In this document: piece by piece, positions 49,125 to 59,233 of the stretch
Layout of the letters: every line of letters starts with the position of its first letter
How positions within the stretch are numbered: position 1 is the first letter of the stretch
NCBI RefSeq assembly: GCF_028713515.1
Contig: NZ_JAQTOD010000003.1
Span: forward strand, 124,001 to 188,000
Origin: Sulfurimonas sp.
Lineage (GTDB): Bacteria > Campylobacterota > Campylobacteria > Campylobacterales > Sulfurimonadaceae
Direction: 5' to 3'
Length of the DNA stretch: 64,000 nucleotides
Made by a program: the position numbers and the translations under genes
Notes under the pieces: generated by a model
Database searches by the model: none
What the model was told of the DNA's origin: nothing
What the model saw: the letters and a program-made list of their open reading frames with translations, nothing else

Positions 49125-50357
49125 ATGAGTAATTTCGCATTTGGAACATATAGAGTAAGCGATATTAATCCCCAGCATATAGAAGCATTAAAAGAAGCAA
49201 TAGAATCCGGTATAACCATGATAGATACATCATCAAACTACATGGACGGTGGAGCAGAGAGAGCTATCGCACTTGCATTTAGAGAGTTTGATAAAAGCAA
49301 GAGAGATGAAGTTGAGATAGTTAGTAAGTTTGGTTATATTCAAGGAACTGCACTTGCTGAATTTAAAGAAAATTCTCACACTTTTAAAGAGGATATAGAA
49401 ATTGTCAGATTTGCAGATGACTGCTACCACTCAATTTCAGAAAATTTTCTTAGATCAGAACTTAGTAAATCTCTAAAAAGATTAGAGATGCAAAAAATAG
49501 ATTGTTACTTGATACATAATCCAGAATATTATATTTTGGATGCAATCAAGCAGGGCATCAGCAGAGATGACAGACTTGATGAAATGTACAAAAGAATCGA
49601 GAGAGCCTTTGTCGGGCTTGAAAAAGAGGTAAAAAATGGCAGGATTAACTCTTACGGCATAAGCTCAAACAGTTTTTCGGCTCTGCAAAATAGTGATGAG
49701 TTTTTACCATACAAAGATTTGATTGTTTTGGCTCAAAACGCAGCAGATGAAGTTGGAAATGAAAAAAATAGTTTCTCCACAATAGAGCTGCCAATAAATC
49801 TTCTTGAAACAGAAGGCTTAAGATGCGCAATGTGGGCACATGAAAATGAGATTAGAGTTTTAGCAAATAGACCACTAAATGCAAAGATTCAAAATAAGAT
49901 GTTTCGCTTAGCTGACTATGAAGAAAATGGAGCCTACTATAGCTCTTTCAATGAGCTGATGGAAATTTGTGAAACTGAGGCATTGGAGCCAATTTATAAT
50001 CTTTTAGAGCAACTTGACGATTATAAACATAAGTTTAGCTGGATTGGTGATTTAGATATATTTTTATATCAACAGGTTATCCCACATATTGAAAAAAGTA
50101 TGAGAAACATTGATGATGCTCTAAAAGAGGAACTATTTACTCTTATAGATAAATACTTATGGGAATATAAAAAAATAGTAGCTTATGAGTGCTCAAGAAA
50201 GACAAGAATTGAGCTAAATGAGTTCTTTAGTGGATGCTCTTCTTCTATGCAAGAGTGTTCCATAGACTTTTTAATGCAAAAAAAGAGTATTAACTATATA
50301 ATTGTAGGAATGAGAAAACCAATTTATGTCCATCAGATTCTTTCTTTAAATAGATAA
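49125..50357 (+). CDS. Aldo/keto reductase family protein with long C-terminal extension
   Basis: 410 aa, compared with about 300-340 for typical members. The catalytic tetrad can be traced: Asp and Tyr in MIDTSSNYMDGGAERAI, Lys in VEIVSKFGYIQG, His in CYLIHNPEYY. Strand and helix order fits the TIM barrel to about residue 270 (INSYGISSNSF, LRCAMWAHENEIRVLANRPLN). The following 100 or so residues are helical and Cys-containing, with the final barrel part FLMQKKSINYIIVGMRKP after them, so the extension is an insertion before the last helix. Substrate unknown. Confidence 0.75.
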   Translation: MSNFAFGTYRVSDINPQHIEALKEAIESGITMIDTSSNYMDGGAERAIALAFREFDKSKRDEVEIVSKFGYIQGTALAEFKENSHTFKEDIEIVRFADDCYHSISENFLRSELSKSLKRLEMQKIDCYLIHNPEYYILDAIKQGISRDDRLDEMYKRIERAFVGLEKEVKNGRINSYGISSNSFSALQNSDEFLPYKDLIVLAQNAADEVGNEKNSFSTIELPINLLETEGLRCAMWAHENEIRVLANRPLNAKIQNKMFRLADYEENGAYYSSFNELMEICETEALEPIYNLLEQLDDYKHKFSWIGDLDIFLYQQVIPHIEKSMRNIDDALKEELFTLIDKYLWEYKKIVAYECSRKTRIELNEFFSGCSSSMQECSIDFLMQKKSINYIIVGMRKPIYVHQILSLNR

Positions 50358-50433
50358 CTGATATTATTTATCGCTAACTAAGTGTTTTTGTCATATTTTA
50401 CGGATTAAAATTAACTAATAAGAGGCAATTGAG

Positions 50434-50709
50434 ATGATCCCATTTACAGACGAAGAGCTTATGGTTCCAGTAAAAAACACTATTGATAAAGTTCGTCCAT
50501 CTTTAGCCCTTGATGGCGGTGATATAGCTTTTATTACCGTTAAAAACTCAAAAGTTTATATACAGCTAAAGGGGGCTTGTATCGGTTGCGCAAGTAGTGG
50601 AACAACCCTGAAATATGGCGTTGAGAGGCAGCTAAAAATTGATATACACCCAGAGTTAACAGTTATAAATGTACCCGTTGGTATGGAACATGATATAGAT
50701 AATTTATAA
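50434..50709 (+). CDS. Nfu/NifU C-terminal domain protein
   Basis: 91 aa consisting of the Nfu domain only: VRPSLALDGGDIAFITVKN, then the cluster-binding pair in LKGACIGCASSGTTLKYGVE and a final acidic tail. It carries and delivers 4Fe-4S clusters to apoproteins. AGAGGCAAT precedes the ATG. Its gene is 15 bp upstream of the TPR-like gene. Confidence 0.9.
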   Translation: MIPFTDEELMVPVKNTIDKVRPSLALDGGDIAFITVKNSKVYIQLKGACIGCASSGTTLKYGVERQLKIDIHPELTVINVPVGMEHDIDNL

Positions 50710-50724
50710 AAGAAGTAGAGACGA

Positions 50725-51315
50725 ATGAGTATTAGCAAATACAAAATATTATCACAAGCAAAAGACTATTTTTCAAAGTCAGATTTTCAAAATGCACTAA
50801 AGAATTTCGCGATAGTTTTGCAAAACTATCCAAACTCAAAAGAGGCGTATAATGGCGTTATCTTATCAGAAATGGCTATGAGCGGAGAGGGCGGAGCTGA
50901 GGCACTTTTTGACTATTATGAAGTTTTAAAAGCGGAAGATGAAGAGCAAGCAGATATGATTATGAGCGATATTTTACAAAATATGGATGGCACGCTAGAT
51001 AGGCTTAGCAGTATGTTTGCAGAACCACTTCGCAACAGGTTAGAGTTTGAAGACGGTATACTTTATCAGGACTTCAAGGTACTACTCGATAGTGGAGAGG
51101 GCTTTAAAGAGACATTTGAAAATATAATGTTCTCAACAAAGGTAATAATTACTCAAAAGGATGACTTTATTGACTTTCTTGATAAGCTTATAGAGAATGA
51201 TTTTGCTGAAATGGCTCTAAGTTATTTGGAAAATGCGCTCAGCATCTATCCTGGAGACAGACTTCTTAAAAAATTATTTGTAAAATTAGCAAAAGGCAAA
51301 CGAATTGAAAATTGA
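50725..51315 (+). CDS. TPR-like helical protein of unknown function
   Basis: 196 aa, soluble, helical and acidic. It begins with a TPR-type pair (AKDYFSKSDFQNALKNFAIVLQNYPNSKEAYNGVILSEM) and ends with a second (LIENDFAEMALSYLENALSIYPGDRLLKKLF). No catalytic motif. It overlaps the murE start by 11 nt, so the two are coupled; a scaffold or assembly role is possible but unproven. Confidence 0.65.
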   Translation: MSISKYKILSQAKDYFSKSDFQNALKNFAIVLQNYPNSKEAYNGVILSEMAMSGEGGAEALFDYYEVLKAEDEEQADMIMSDILQNMDGTLDRLSSMFAEPLRNRLEFEDGILYQDFKVLLDSGEGFKETFENIMFSTKVIITQKDDFIDFLDKLIENDFAEMALSYLENALSIYPGDRLLKKLFVKLAKGKRIEN

Positions 51316-52606
51316 ACTACCAAACGAAGAGTTTAGATTTGTTACAGAAGATTCTAAACTATGTGATGCCCAGACAGCTTTTGTTCTAACACCACAAAAT
51401 GAGAAATATTTACAAAACGCAAAAGATAATGGAGCTCATTCAGTTATAGACATAAAGAGCGTTTCAAAACTTTTTGGAGTGGATAGAATAAAAATAGTTG
51501 GTATAACAGGGACAAATGGTAAAACAACAACCGCTAGTGCAATCTACTCATTTTTACTAGATTTGGGCTACAAAGCCGCAATGCAAGGAACTAGAGGATT
51601 TTTTATGAATGATGAGATGGTTGAGGGCAAAACTCTGACTACACCATCAGTTTTAAATACTTATAAACATATTTATCAAGCCGTAGAGGCTGGTTGTGAA
51701 TTTTTTATAATGGAAGTTAGCTCTCATGCAATCGCTCAAAAAAGAGTTGAGGGATTGAATTTTGAGCTGAAAATACTTACAAATATTACTCAAGACCATT
51801 TGGATTATCACAAAACAATCGGCGAGTACATAGCTACAAAAAATAGTTTTTTTCAGGATGAGAGTAAAAAACTAATAAATAAAGATGAGCCAAGAGCATC
51901 GTTTAACTTTAAAAATACTTTTACTTACGGCATAGAAAATCCTGCTACATATAGACTTATAGCATACTCTCTAAACAATGCCACAAGTGGAATTATCCAG
52001 CATTTTAAAGATGTTGTTCCATTTACGGCAGCACTCCATGGATTTTTTAATCTCTATAATCTTATGGCAGCAATTAGTGCTGTGCACCTTATAACTGGTA
52101 AAAAACTTGAAGAAGTTGCAGAAGTTGTGGATAATTTTGCTGGAGTTAGTGGTAGAATGGAGCAAGTGAGTGAAACTCCAAATGTGATTGTCGACTTTGC
52201 TCATACGCCAGATGGGATGCAACAAGCACTAAATGCTCTAAAAGAGAAAGAGTTGTTGGTAGTTTTTGGAGCCGGTGGTGATCGTGACAAATCAAAAAGA
52301 GCTTTAATGGGCAGAGTTGCTGCTAGTTTGGCAAAGAGAGTCTATATAACAAGTGACAATCCACGACATGAAGACCCAGAGATGATTATTGCGGATATTT
52401 TGAGTGGCATTGAAGATAAAACTAATGTTCAAGTTGAGCCAAACAGAAGAGAAGCCATTAAAATGGCTTTAATTGATCAAAAAGATGATGAAGTTGTGGT
52501 AATTCTTGGCAAAGGTGATGAAGCTTACCAGATAATCTATGATGAAGAACTACCTTTTGATGATAGAGAAGTTGTGCGAGAACTGCTTAAAAATATAACT
52601 AAATAA
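51305..52606 (+). CDS. murE: UDP-MurNAc-tripeptide synthetase (meso-DAP-adding)
   Basis: 433 aa, a short MurE as in Campylobacter. The start is a TTG at 51305 inside the previous gene, giving MKIELPNEEFRF; no ATG fits. ATP loop GITGTNGKTTTASAIY, catalytic MEVSSHAIAQKRVEG and NITQDHLDYH, and the DNPR substrate motif in ITSDNPRHEDP, which marks meso-diaminopimelate specificity. Cytoplasmic step of peptidoglycan synthesis. Confidence 0.92.
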   Translation: MKIELPNEEFRFVTEDSKLCDAQTAFVLTPQNEKYLQNAKDNGAHSVIDIKSVSKLFGVDRIKIVGITGTNGKTTTASAIYSFLLDLGYKAAMQGTRGFFMNDEMVEGKTLTTPSVLNTYKHIYQAVEAGCEFFIMEVSSHAIAQKRVEGLNFELKILTNITQDHLDYHKTIGEYIATKNSFFQDESKKLINKDEPRASFNFKNTFTYGIENPATYRLIAYSLNNATSGIIQHFKDVVPFTAALHGFFNLYNLMAAISAVHLITGKKLEEVAEVVDNFAGVSGRMEQVSETPNVIVDFAHTPDGMQQALNALKEKELLVVFGAGGDRDKSKRALMGRVAASLAKRVYITSDNPRHEDPEMIIADILSGIEDKTNVQVEPNRREAIKMALIDQKDDEVVVILGKGDEAYQIIYDEELPFDDREVVRELLKNITK

Positions 52607-52667
52607 GTAACGCAATTATTTATGAACTTATTTTTGTTATAATTGCGAAAAATATTAAGGATAATTT

Positions 52668-53042
52668 ATGGGAATTCCTCAACCGGCATTTTATATATTT
52701 AAGTGTGAACAAACATCTCCTCCGGGTATGCCAAAGCCATCATGTGTAACACCGCAGACTCAGGACTTGTTTCAGCATTTAGCACAATCGCTTATGAAAA
52801 ATGGCATAATGGGGACAGTTCAACCTATCCGTACATCTTGCTTAAGTCGCTGCAGTTCAGGTCCTGTTATGTTAGTTGAACCGGGACACTTTATGTATGC
52901 AGGACTTACAAAAGAGAAGATTGACAGAATTGTAGAAGAGCATCTTCTTGGCGGAAAAGTTGTTGAAGAGTTTCTTATAAGCGCTGATGTTTGGGATGAA
53001 CCAATCTCTCCATGTGAGATGAAAAAACAGATGGGAATGTAA
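52668..53042 (+). CDS. Thioredoxin-like [2Fe-2S] ferredoxin-type protein
   Basis: 124 aa. Four Cys in two groups: [16 protein letters not shown] and [19 protein letters not shown], the layout of thioredoxin-fold 2Fe-2S proteins related to the NuoE/HydB type ((2Fe-2S) ferredoxin domain). [26 protein letters not shown] is the typical C-terminal part. It probably serves as an electron carrier. It is 2 nt upstream of panD. Confidence 0.75.
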   Translation: MGIPQPAFYIFKCEQTSPPGMPKPSCVTPQTQDLFQHLAQSLMKNGIMGTVQPIRTSCLSRCSSGPVMLVEPGHFMYAGLTKEKIDRIVEEHLLGGKVVEEFLISADVWDEPISPCEMKKQMGM

Positions 53043-53044
53043 TC

Positions 53045-53410
53045 ATGACAATCGAGATGTTATACAGCAAAATTCATCGTGCAACTGTAACTGATGCTAA
53101 CTTGAATTATGTTGGTTCTATTACAATTGATGAAGAGCTTTTAGAAGCTTCAAAGATGAGAATTGGACAAAAAGTAGAGATTTTAAACATCAATAATGGC
53201 GAGAGATTCTCGACTTATGTAATCCTTGGTGAGAGAGGCAAAAGAGATGTTTGCCTAAATGGTGCTGCTGCTAGAAAAGTTCATAAAGGCGATAAAATTA
53301 TTATTGTTGCGTACGCTACTTATGATGAAAAAGAGTTAGAAAACTATAAGCCAAGAGTTGTTTTGGTTGATGAAAACAATGATATTGAAGAGATATTAGA
53401 GAAGATATAG
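53045..53410 (+). CDS. panD: Aspartate 1-decarboxylase proenzyme
   Basis: 121 aa. The self-cleavage site Gly-Ser lies in [13 protein letters not shown] at about residue 25, generating the pyruvoyl group; [24 protein letters not shown] and [16 protein letters not shown] complete the family pattern. It makes beta-alanine for pantothenate and CoA. Confidence 0.93.
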   Translation: MTIEMLYSKIHRATVTDANLNYVGSITIDEELLEASKMRIGQKVEILNINNGERFSTYVILGERGKRDVCLNGAAARKVHKGDKIIIVAYATYDEKELENYKPRVVLVDENNDIEEILEKI

Positions 53411-53480
53411 CAATGCGCAACAACTGCTTCTTTACAATTTTGATGTTTAAAGAAGCAATGAGTTGCTTGAAGTTGTGTAG

Positions 53481-54470
53481 ATGCTAAAGCTACTTTTTCT
53501 TTTGGTAGCTCTTTTTTTAAACCTTTTTGCCTTATGTGGCAACAGTGCCAACTTTGACTCTTGCAAACAAAAAGTTATCGACTCAAAAACAGTCGTGAAT
53601 GAGTCGCTTCAAATACCAATAGAAAAAAATCAAAGACTAATCTTCTCCCAAACTCCCCCAACACAAAAAATTATCAAATATGATCCATTTCTGTCTCTTT
53701 ATCTTGTAGAGGAGAGTTATGGATTCAAATATCCTTTTAGATTTAACAGTAAATTTTCCGGCAATAGAGCAGTAATTAATGACAAAGTAGCCCTAAAAGG
53801 TGAGATAGTAAAGCACCAAATAGGGGTTGATAGTTTTGCACAATATAGTCAAAATTTACTCAATCTTGGAGTTGTCATAAACGGTTGTTGCTATCTGGAA
53901 GCAATCGTTACTCCAAGAGGAGCTATAGAAAAAGAGTATATTCAACGGTTTATTGATACAAAAAAAGTTTCATACGGTGATTTTGGGATTAAGATAAAAG
54001 ATACTGAAAAATCTGTTATTGTAGATGAAAGCAACCCTTTTTTAGATGGCAACCTGTTTAAAAAAGGCGATTTAATAGTTGAGTTTGATGGCAAAAAAGT
54101 GACTAATAGCGCGGCTCTGATGAGAGATATTTTGTTTAGCGAGGTTGGTTCTGCTCATAGTGCAAAAGTGCGCAGAGATGGCTCGGAGCTTATGCTTAAC
54201 ATGACAACTAAAAACAGAGAGAGTGGTGGTTTTGTGAGCGAGAAACCACTGGAGTTTTTTGGAATTAGTTATGATGAAAATCTGTTAGTTATAAAAACAG
54301 ATAAAGAAGCTGAAGCTCATGGCGTTATAGTTGGAGATAGACTACTCCAGATTGAAGCGCAAAGCGTAAAGACAAAAGAGGATATTTATAAAATCTTCTC
54401 TGGCGGCAAGAAAACAGCTATTTTACTTTTTCAAAGAGATGATTTTCAGTTTTTTGTGAATATTAATTAG
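53481..54470 (+). CDS. Periplasmic PDZ-domain protein
   Basis: 329 aa with a signal peptide (MLKLLFLLVALFLNLFALC). Cys residues occur near the mature N-terminus (CGNSANFDSCKQ) and in INGCCYLEAIVTPRGAIEK, a segment shared by Campylobacterota PDZ proteins of unknown function. Two PDZ-like regions: about 150-235 (NPFLDGNLFKKGDLIVEFDGKKV) and about 250-329 (AEAHGVIVGDRLLQIEAQSV). No protease triad is seen, so it is likely a scaffold or chaperone. Confidence 0.7.
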   Translation: MLKLLFLLVALFLNLFALCGNSANFDSCKQKVIDSKTVVNESLQIPIEKNQRLIFSQTPPTQKIIKYDPFLSLYLVEESYGFKYPFRFNSKFSGNRAVINDKVALKGEIVKHQIGVDSFAQYSQNLLNLGVVINGCCYLEAIVTPRGAIEKEYIQRFIDTKKVSYGDFGIKIKDTEKSVIVDESNPFLDGNLFKKGDLIVEFDGKKVTNSAALMRDILFSEVGSAHSAKVRRDGSELMLNMTTKNRESGGFVSEKPLEFFGISYDENLLVIKTDKEAEAHGVIVGDRLLQIEAQSVKTKEDIYKIFSGGKKTAILLFQRDDFQFFVNIN

Positions 54471-54482
54471 CTAAAATTCCAA

Positions 54483-55328
54483 ATGCAAAATTTTGAGTCA
54501 TTTTTACTAAATCATCTTCCAGTATCAAAAAGCATACATCCAACATACGAACAGGCTCTACAAAAAATGCTTGTTGCTGGCGGAAAAAGATTTCGCCCAG
54601 AACTTTTACTAGGCGTCGTAAAAGCTTATAATCCGCTTCTCATAGAAGGAGCAATGCATGCTGCTTACGCTGTTGAGCTTCTTCATACCTACTCACTTAT
54701 TCACGATGATCTTCCGGCTATGGACAACTCGCCTCTTCGCAGAGGAGAACCGACTCTTCATGTTGCTTTTGATGAAGTAACTGCGATTTTGGTTGGCGAT
54801 GCACTTAACACTTACTCGTTTGAAGTTTTAAGCAACGCGCCATTTTCAGACTACACAAAAATTTATCTTATTAGAGAACTAGCTAGCAGTGGCGGATTAA
54901 ACGGTATGGTTTTGGGTCAAGCAATTGATTGTTATTTTGAAAATAGACCTCTTGGCATAGAGGATGTAAGGATTTTACACACAAACAAAACTGCAAAACT
55001 GATCGCATGCTCACTAAAAATGGGTGCGATTATAGTTGGTAAAGAGAAGTTAGCAGAAGAGCTTTATGAGTTTGGCATAAAGCTAGGACTTCTGTTTCAG
55101 ATTCAAGATGATATTTTGGATGTAACTCAAAGTTCTCATGAAGCGGGGAAACTTACAAATAATGATGAAGCGAAAAATAGTTTTGTGACGCTACTTGGGC
55201 TTAGCGCGACATTAAAAGAGGCGGATTCTTTGGCAGATGAGCTAATTTTAGAGTTAAATAGTTTTGATGATAAACTTAAAAATGAGCTCTCATCGCTCCT
55301 TCTTCAATATATAAATAGACATAGATAA
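54483..55328 (+). CDS. ispA: Polyprenyl (farnesyl/geranyl) diphosphate synthase
   Basis: 281 aa. First Asp-rich motif in SLIHDDLPAMDNSPLRRG, second in FQIQDDILDVTQSSHEAGK, plus GGKRFRPELLL. The two residues between the Asp pairs (DDLPAMD, a seven-residue spacing) mark bacterial type II farnesyl diphosphate synthases. It supplies precursors for undecaprenyl-PP and quinones. It is 12 bp after the PDZ gene and 18 bp before tkt. Confidence 0.88.
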   Translation: MQNFESFLLNHLPVSKSIHPTYEQALQKMLVAGGKRFRPELLLGVVKAYNPLLIEGAMHAAYAVELLHTYSLIHDDLPAMDNSPLRRGEPTLHVAFDEVTAILVGDALNTYSFEVLSNAPFSDYTKIYLIRELASSGGLNGMVLGQAIDCYFENRPLGIEDVRILHTNKTAKLIACSLKMGAIIVGKEKLAEELYEFGIKLGLLFQIQDDILDVTQSSHEAGKLTNNDEAKNSFVTLLGLSATLKEADSLADELILELNSFDDKLKNELSSLLLQYINRHR

Positions 55329-55346
55329 ATCAAAAAGGTAATTAGT

Positions 55347-57263
55347 ATGAGCAATGAAATTCGTCAAAAGATGGCAAACAGTATAAGATTTTTAGCAGCA
55401 GATATGGTTCAACGAGCAAACTCAGGTCATCCTGGTGCACCGATGGGTTTAGCAGATATCGCAGTTGTTTTAAGCGAACATCTGAATCATAATCCAAAAA
55501 ATCCATCTTGGTTAAATCGCGATAGGTTAGTATTTTCTGGTGGACACGCAACTGGTTTAATATACTCACTTTACTATCTTTGGGGATATGGTTTAACTAT
55601 CGATGATTTGAAAAATTTTCGCCAGCTAGACTCTAAAACTCCTGGACATCCAGAGTTTGGACATACAGCTGGAATTGAGATAACAACTGGACCACTAGGA
55701 CAAGGCATCGCAAATGCTGTTGGTTTTGCTATGGCTTCAAAGTTTGTAGGCGCACAGACAAATTCAGAGACTGCAAATGTGATTGACCATAAAGTTTACT
55801 GCTTATGCGGAGATGGGGATTTAGAAGAGGGGATTAGCTATGAAGCTTGTTCTATTGCTGGACACAACAAACTAGACAATCTTATACTCATTTATGATTC
55901 AAACCGTATTACAATTGAGGGTTCAACAAGTTTAAGCATAAGTGAAAATATCCGCGGCAGATTTGAGTCTCAGGATTGGGCAGTGTTAGAGTGTGATGGA
56001 CACAATTTTGATGAGATAGATAGTGTGATTACTACTGCAAAATCAAACTCTAAGCCGACTATAATCATAGCAAACACAACAATAGCGAAATGTGCCGGCA
56101 AATTAGAGGGCTCACATCACTCTCATGGCGCTCCGCTTGGTGCTGATGTTATTGCAGAGGCAAAAAGAGCTGTTGGTTTTAATCCTGAAAAATCATTCCA
56201 TGTTGATGAGGATGTTTTAATTCGTTTTAGATGTGCGATTGAAAAGGGCGATTTGGCGGAGAGAGAGTGGATTCATAGCTTAAAAACTCTTCCGCTTATG
56301 GAGCAAAATGAAGCGCTTGTTGCTCTGCAAAATCCTGATTTCTCAAAAATCCAATGGCCTCTTTTTGAAAAGGCAGATGCTACAAGAAACACAAACGGAA
56401 AGATTATGAACGCAATAGCTAGGGCTCTTCCTTGCTTTTTAGGCGGCAGTGCAGATTTAAGTCCATCAAATAAAACAGAACTTATAGATATGGGAGTCTA
56501 TCCAAAAGGGCGAAATATTTACTTTGGAATTCGCGAACATGCAATGGCTTCAATTGTAAATGCAATGGCTCTTTATGGACCGCTTATGCCGTTCTCGGCT
56601 ACATTTTTTGTGTTTTCGGACTATTTAAAACCAGCAGCTAGAATAGCGGCACTTACAGGAATTCAGCAATTTTTTATCTGGACACATGACAGCATCGGAG
56701 TTGGAGAAGATGGACCTACACATCAGCCGATTGAGCATTTAAGCCAGTTCCGCGCACTTCCAAACTTCTATGTATGGCGTCCTGCAGATGGCGCTGAAAA
56801 TATTGAAGCGTGGAGAGTTGCTCTTAGTATGAAAAAATCTCCATCGGCATTTGTCTGCTCTCGTCAAAATCTAAGTGTGCTTCCAAAAGCCGTAGTTGGT
56901 GAAATTTCTAAAGGTGGATATTTGGTTGCAAAAGATGAAAATGCAACTATAACTTTGATGGCATCTGGCTCGGAAGTTGAGCTATGTCTTAAAGTAAAAG
57001 AGGCGTTAAATGCAAAAGGCATTAAAGTCAATGTTGCTTCAATTCCGTGTTACGACCTTTTTATAGAGCAAGATAAGACATATATAGATTTAGTTATAAA
57101 AGTAGACAGTAAAAAAGTAGCAGTTGAAGCAGCAAGAGGGTTAGAGTGGTACAGATTGGCTGATGAGGTAATTGGTATGGACACATTCGGTGCTTCTGCT
57201 CCGGCTGAAAAGCTATTTGAGAAATTTGGATTTAGCGTAGAGGGAATTTTAGCTAGAGTATAA
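55347..57263 (+). CDS. tkt: Transketolase
   Basis: 638 aa. Thiamine diphosphate site GDGDLEEGISYEACSIAGHNKLDNL with metal-binding GDG...N; GHTAGIEITTGPLGQGIANAVG; second domain IREHAMASIVNAMAL and TFFVFSDYLKPA; THDSIGVGEDGPTHQPIEH. It serves the non-oxidative pentose phosphate pathway. AAAAGGTAAT precedes the ATG. Confidence 0.96.
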   Translation: MSNEIRQKMANSIRFLAADMVQRANSGHPGAPMGLADIAVVLSEHLNHNPKNPSWLNRDRLVFSGGHATGLIYSLYYLWGYGLTIDDLKNFRQLDSKTPGHPEFGHTAGIEITTGPLGQGIANAVGFAMASKFVGAQTNSETANVIDHKVYCLCGDGDLEEGISYEACSIAGHNKLDNLILIYDSNRITIEGSTSLSISENIRGRFESQDWAVLECDGHNFDEIDSVITTAKSNSKPTIIIANTTIAKCAGKLEGSHHSHGAPLGADVIAEAKRAVGFNPEKSFHVDEDVLIRFRCAIEKGDLAEREWIHSLKTLPLMEQNEALVALQNPDFSKIQWPLFEKADATRNTNGKIMNAIARALPCFLGGSADLSPSNKTELIDMGVYPKGRNIYFGIREHAMASIVNAMALYGPLMPFSATFFVFSDYLKPAARIAALTGIQQFFIWTHDSIGVGEDGPTHQPIEHLSQFRALPNFYVWRPADGAENIEAWRVALSMKKSPSAFVCSRQNLSVLPKAVVGEISKGGYLVAKDENATITLMASGSEVELCLKVKEALNAKGIKVNVASIPCYDLFIEQDKTYIDLVIKVDSKKVAVEAARGLEWYRLADEVIGMDTFGASAPAEKLFEKFGFSVEGILARV

Positions 57264-57330
57264 TTTTCTTAAGCATTATTGGCTTTTTTTATCTTATAAT
57301 GGTATGCAAATAGATAAAAAGGAGTAGTAT

Positions 57331-57609
57331 ATGTGCGGCGAAGCTATAGTTTTTTCTAATAAACCAAAAGGTGTTACGCTAGAAGGTGGCGTTGAGTACT
57401 ATTTATGTGCTTGTGGCAGAAGTAAAGATGGTGTTTTTTGTGATGGAAGTCACAAAGTAACAAGTTGTCTTCCAAAAAAAGTTGTTGTTGAAGATACAAG
57501 ACAATATCATATCTGTATGTGCAAGTCTAGTAAAAATTTCCCATTTTGTGATGGAACTCATAGCCAATATAGCGATAAAGATGTGGGTGGAACTGTTTTT
57601 GGTGATTAA
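57331..57609 (+). CDS. CDGSH-type iron-sulphur protein with two domains
   Basis: 92 aa with two CDGSH-like motifs: CACGRSKDGVFCDGSHK and CMCKSSKNFPFCDGTHS, each giving C-x-C-x-n-C-x3-H ligands for a labile 2Fe-2S cluster. Such tandem proteins are soluble redox or cluster-transfer factors. AAAAGGAG upstream. Its stop overlaps the stop of the convergent MagIII gene. Confidence 0.88.
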   Translation: MCGEAIVFSNKPKGVTLEGGVEYYLCACGRSKDGVFCDGSHKVTSCLPKKVVVEDTRQYHICMCKSSKNFPFCDGTHSQYSDKDVGGTVFGD

Positions 57610-58274
57610 TTCGCCAAAAAACATCCAACGCCATAAGGCTTTTTAGAGTAGTATTTTTTACCATGTTCTACTATTAGAGCATGAAACTCTTGATACACTC
57701 TGAGGAGATTTTCTTTATCATTAATAACCTCTTTTAAAGAATTCTGCATAAGTTGTTTTATGTTGCCGTACTTTGCTCTCTCATCTACAAGTTCCAAATG
57801 AGTTAATAATCTTTTTGTATAAGCATCAACTTTAAACTCCAGCTCTTTATAACCATAAAGCAACATAGAATCCGCCGTCTCTTCACCTATTCCTTTTATG
57901 TTAAGTAGGGCTTCTCTGGTTGGGGTTTTGCCATCAAGTGATTTGTAAAACTTTATAAACTCTAAAATATAAAGAGCCTTTTGGTTGTAGTATCCGGATG
58001 GTCTTATTGCCTCTTTTAGCTCTTTAATATCCATATTTTCAATTTTATAAGGGTTTATCGCCCCTTTTGCATATAAATTTTCTAGCGATTTTACAACCGA
58101 GGTAAATGTTGTGTTTTGAGTTAAGATACTACCCAAACAGACTTCAAATATTTCATCACTATTTCTTGGAAAAGTGTAATCATCCTTATGGTACCCATAT
58201 CCCAAAATTGGCCACCATCCTTGAGACCCATAGTTGGCGTGCAGTTGTTTGTATATCTCATATATTTTATTCAT
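57606..58274 (-). CDS. MagIII-like 3-methyladenine DNA glycosylase (HhH-GPD)
   Basis: 222 aa. Helix-hairpin-helix LNIKGIGEETADSMLLYGY followed by catalytic Asp in FKVDAYTKRLL. The C-terminal four-Cys cluster of endonuclease III is absent. GSILTQNTTFTSVVKSLENL, IRPSGYYNQKALYI and WWPILG strongly recall H. pylori MagIII, which removes 3-methyladenine. The gene is convergent with the CDGSH gene and 4 bp after the AEC transporter stop. Confidence 0.82.
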   Translation of the reverse strand: MNKIYEIYKQLHANYGSQGWWPILGYGYHKDDYTFPRNSDEIFEVCLGSILTQNTTFTSVVKSLENLYAKGAINPYKIENMDIKELKEAIRPSGYYNQKALYILEFIKFYKSLDGKTPTREALLNIKGIGEETADSMLLYGYKELEFKVDAYTKRLLTHLELVDERAKYGNIKQLMQNSLKEVINDKENLLRVYQEFHALIVEHGKKYYSKKPYGVGCFLAN

Positions 58275-58277
58275 CTT

Positions 58278-59186
58278 TTATAAGTAAGCCAAAACTTTAA
58301 CTCCTACAAAAATAACTCCTAAAAATAGAATTGAAGAGACAAATACAAGGGCGGTTACAACTCTTGGACTACAATCATAAAGCGATGCGATGTTAACATT
58401 TGCAACTGCTAGTGGCATTAGAAGCTCTATAAAAATTATCCCTTTTATGGTTAAATCTAGTTCAATATTGTAGAGAATTAAAAAAGATACAGCCGGAATT
58501 ATGATAAATTTCATGCTTATGACCCATATAGCCAGCTTTTTGCTTATCTCTTTTATTTTTGTTCCGTAGAGGTAGATTCCAAATAAAAATAGCTGCATTG
58601 TCATTGAGGCATAAGCGCCCATCATGAGTGTTTTCATAATAGCTTCGTTTGGTTTGTAGTTGAAGAAACTAAGAGCGATGGCAAACATTGCAGCCCAGAG
58701 TATAGGAAGTTTTACTATGTTTTTTAGCGATGTTTTTGTATCATAAGCGCCTCTTGAGTAGTAAAAAACTCCAAAAGTATAGACCACAAAAACATTTACA
58801 AGATTTATGACTGTTACATACGGGATGGACTCTTCGCCGAAAATGGCTATGCAAAGCGGTATCCCTAGATTTCCTGTGTTTCCTATAGCGGCCGAAACTG
58901 TTGCAATTGAACGCTCTTTTTGTGTAGAAAATATTTTTTTTGCAATAAAAGCAGATAACGCTAAAACAATTATAGTAACTAGAAAATATATGGATGGTGC
59001 AAAAAGTAGAGTTATGTCTATGGGGCGAATCAGAAGTCCCCAAAATGTCAGAAAAACTTGTAAGAAGTAAATATTTATGATTGTTATTGTTTTCTCATCA
59101 ACATCATCTTTAAAGCTCATCTTCGCAAGATAGCCCAAGAATATAAAAAAGTAAATACCTAAGATGGAGTATATAATAGAACTCAT
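58278..59186 (-). CDS. AEC-family transporter
   Basis: 302 aa, about 9-10 hydrophobic spans. AAIGNTGNLGIPLCIAIFGEESIPYVTVINLVNVFVVYTFG is the signature of the auxin efflux carrier family, with a paired second half ending PLAVANVNIASLYDC. It probably moves an organic acid or similar solute across the inner membrane. It is transcribed divergently from the thioredoxin-like gene. Confidence 0.85.
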   Translation of the reverse strand: MSSIIYSILGIYFFIFLGYLAKMSFKDDVDEKTITIINIYFLQVFLTFWGLLIRPIDITLLFAPSIYFLVTIIVLALSAFIAKKIFSTQKERSIATVSAAIGNTGNLGIPLCIAIFGEESIPYVTVINLVNVFVVYTFGVFYYSRGAYDTKTSLKNIVKLPILWAAMFAIALSFFNYKPNEAIMKTLMMGAYASMTMQLFLFGIYLYGTKIKEISKKLAIWVISMKFIIIPAVSFLILYNIELDLTIKGIIFIELLMPLAVANVNIASLYDCSPRVVTALVFVSSILFLGVIFVGVKVLAYL

Positions 59187-59233
59187 AAGTGCGATTATAG
59201 TATAATTTCGTACAAAAACAGAGGTTTTAAGAT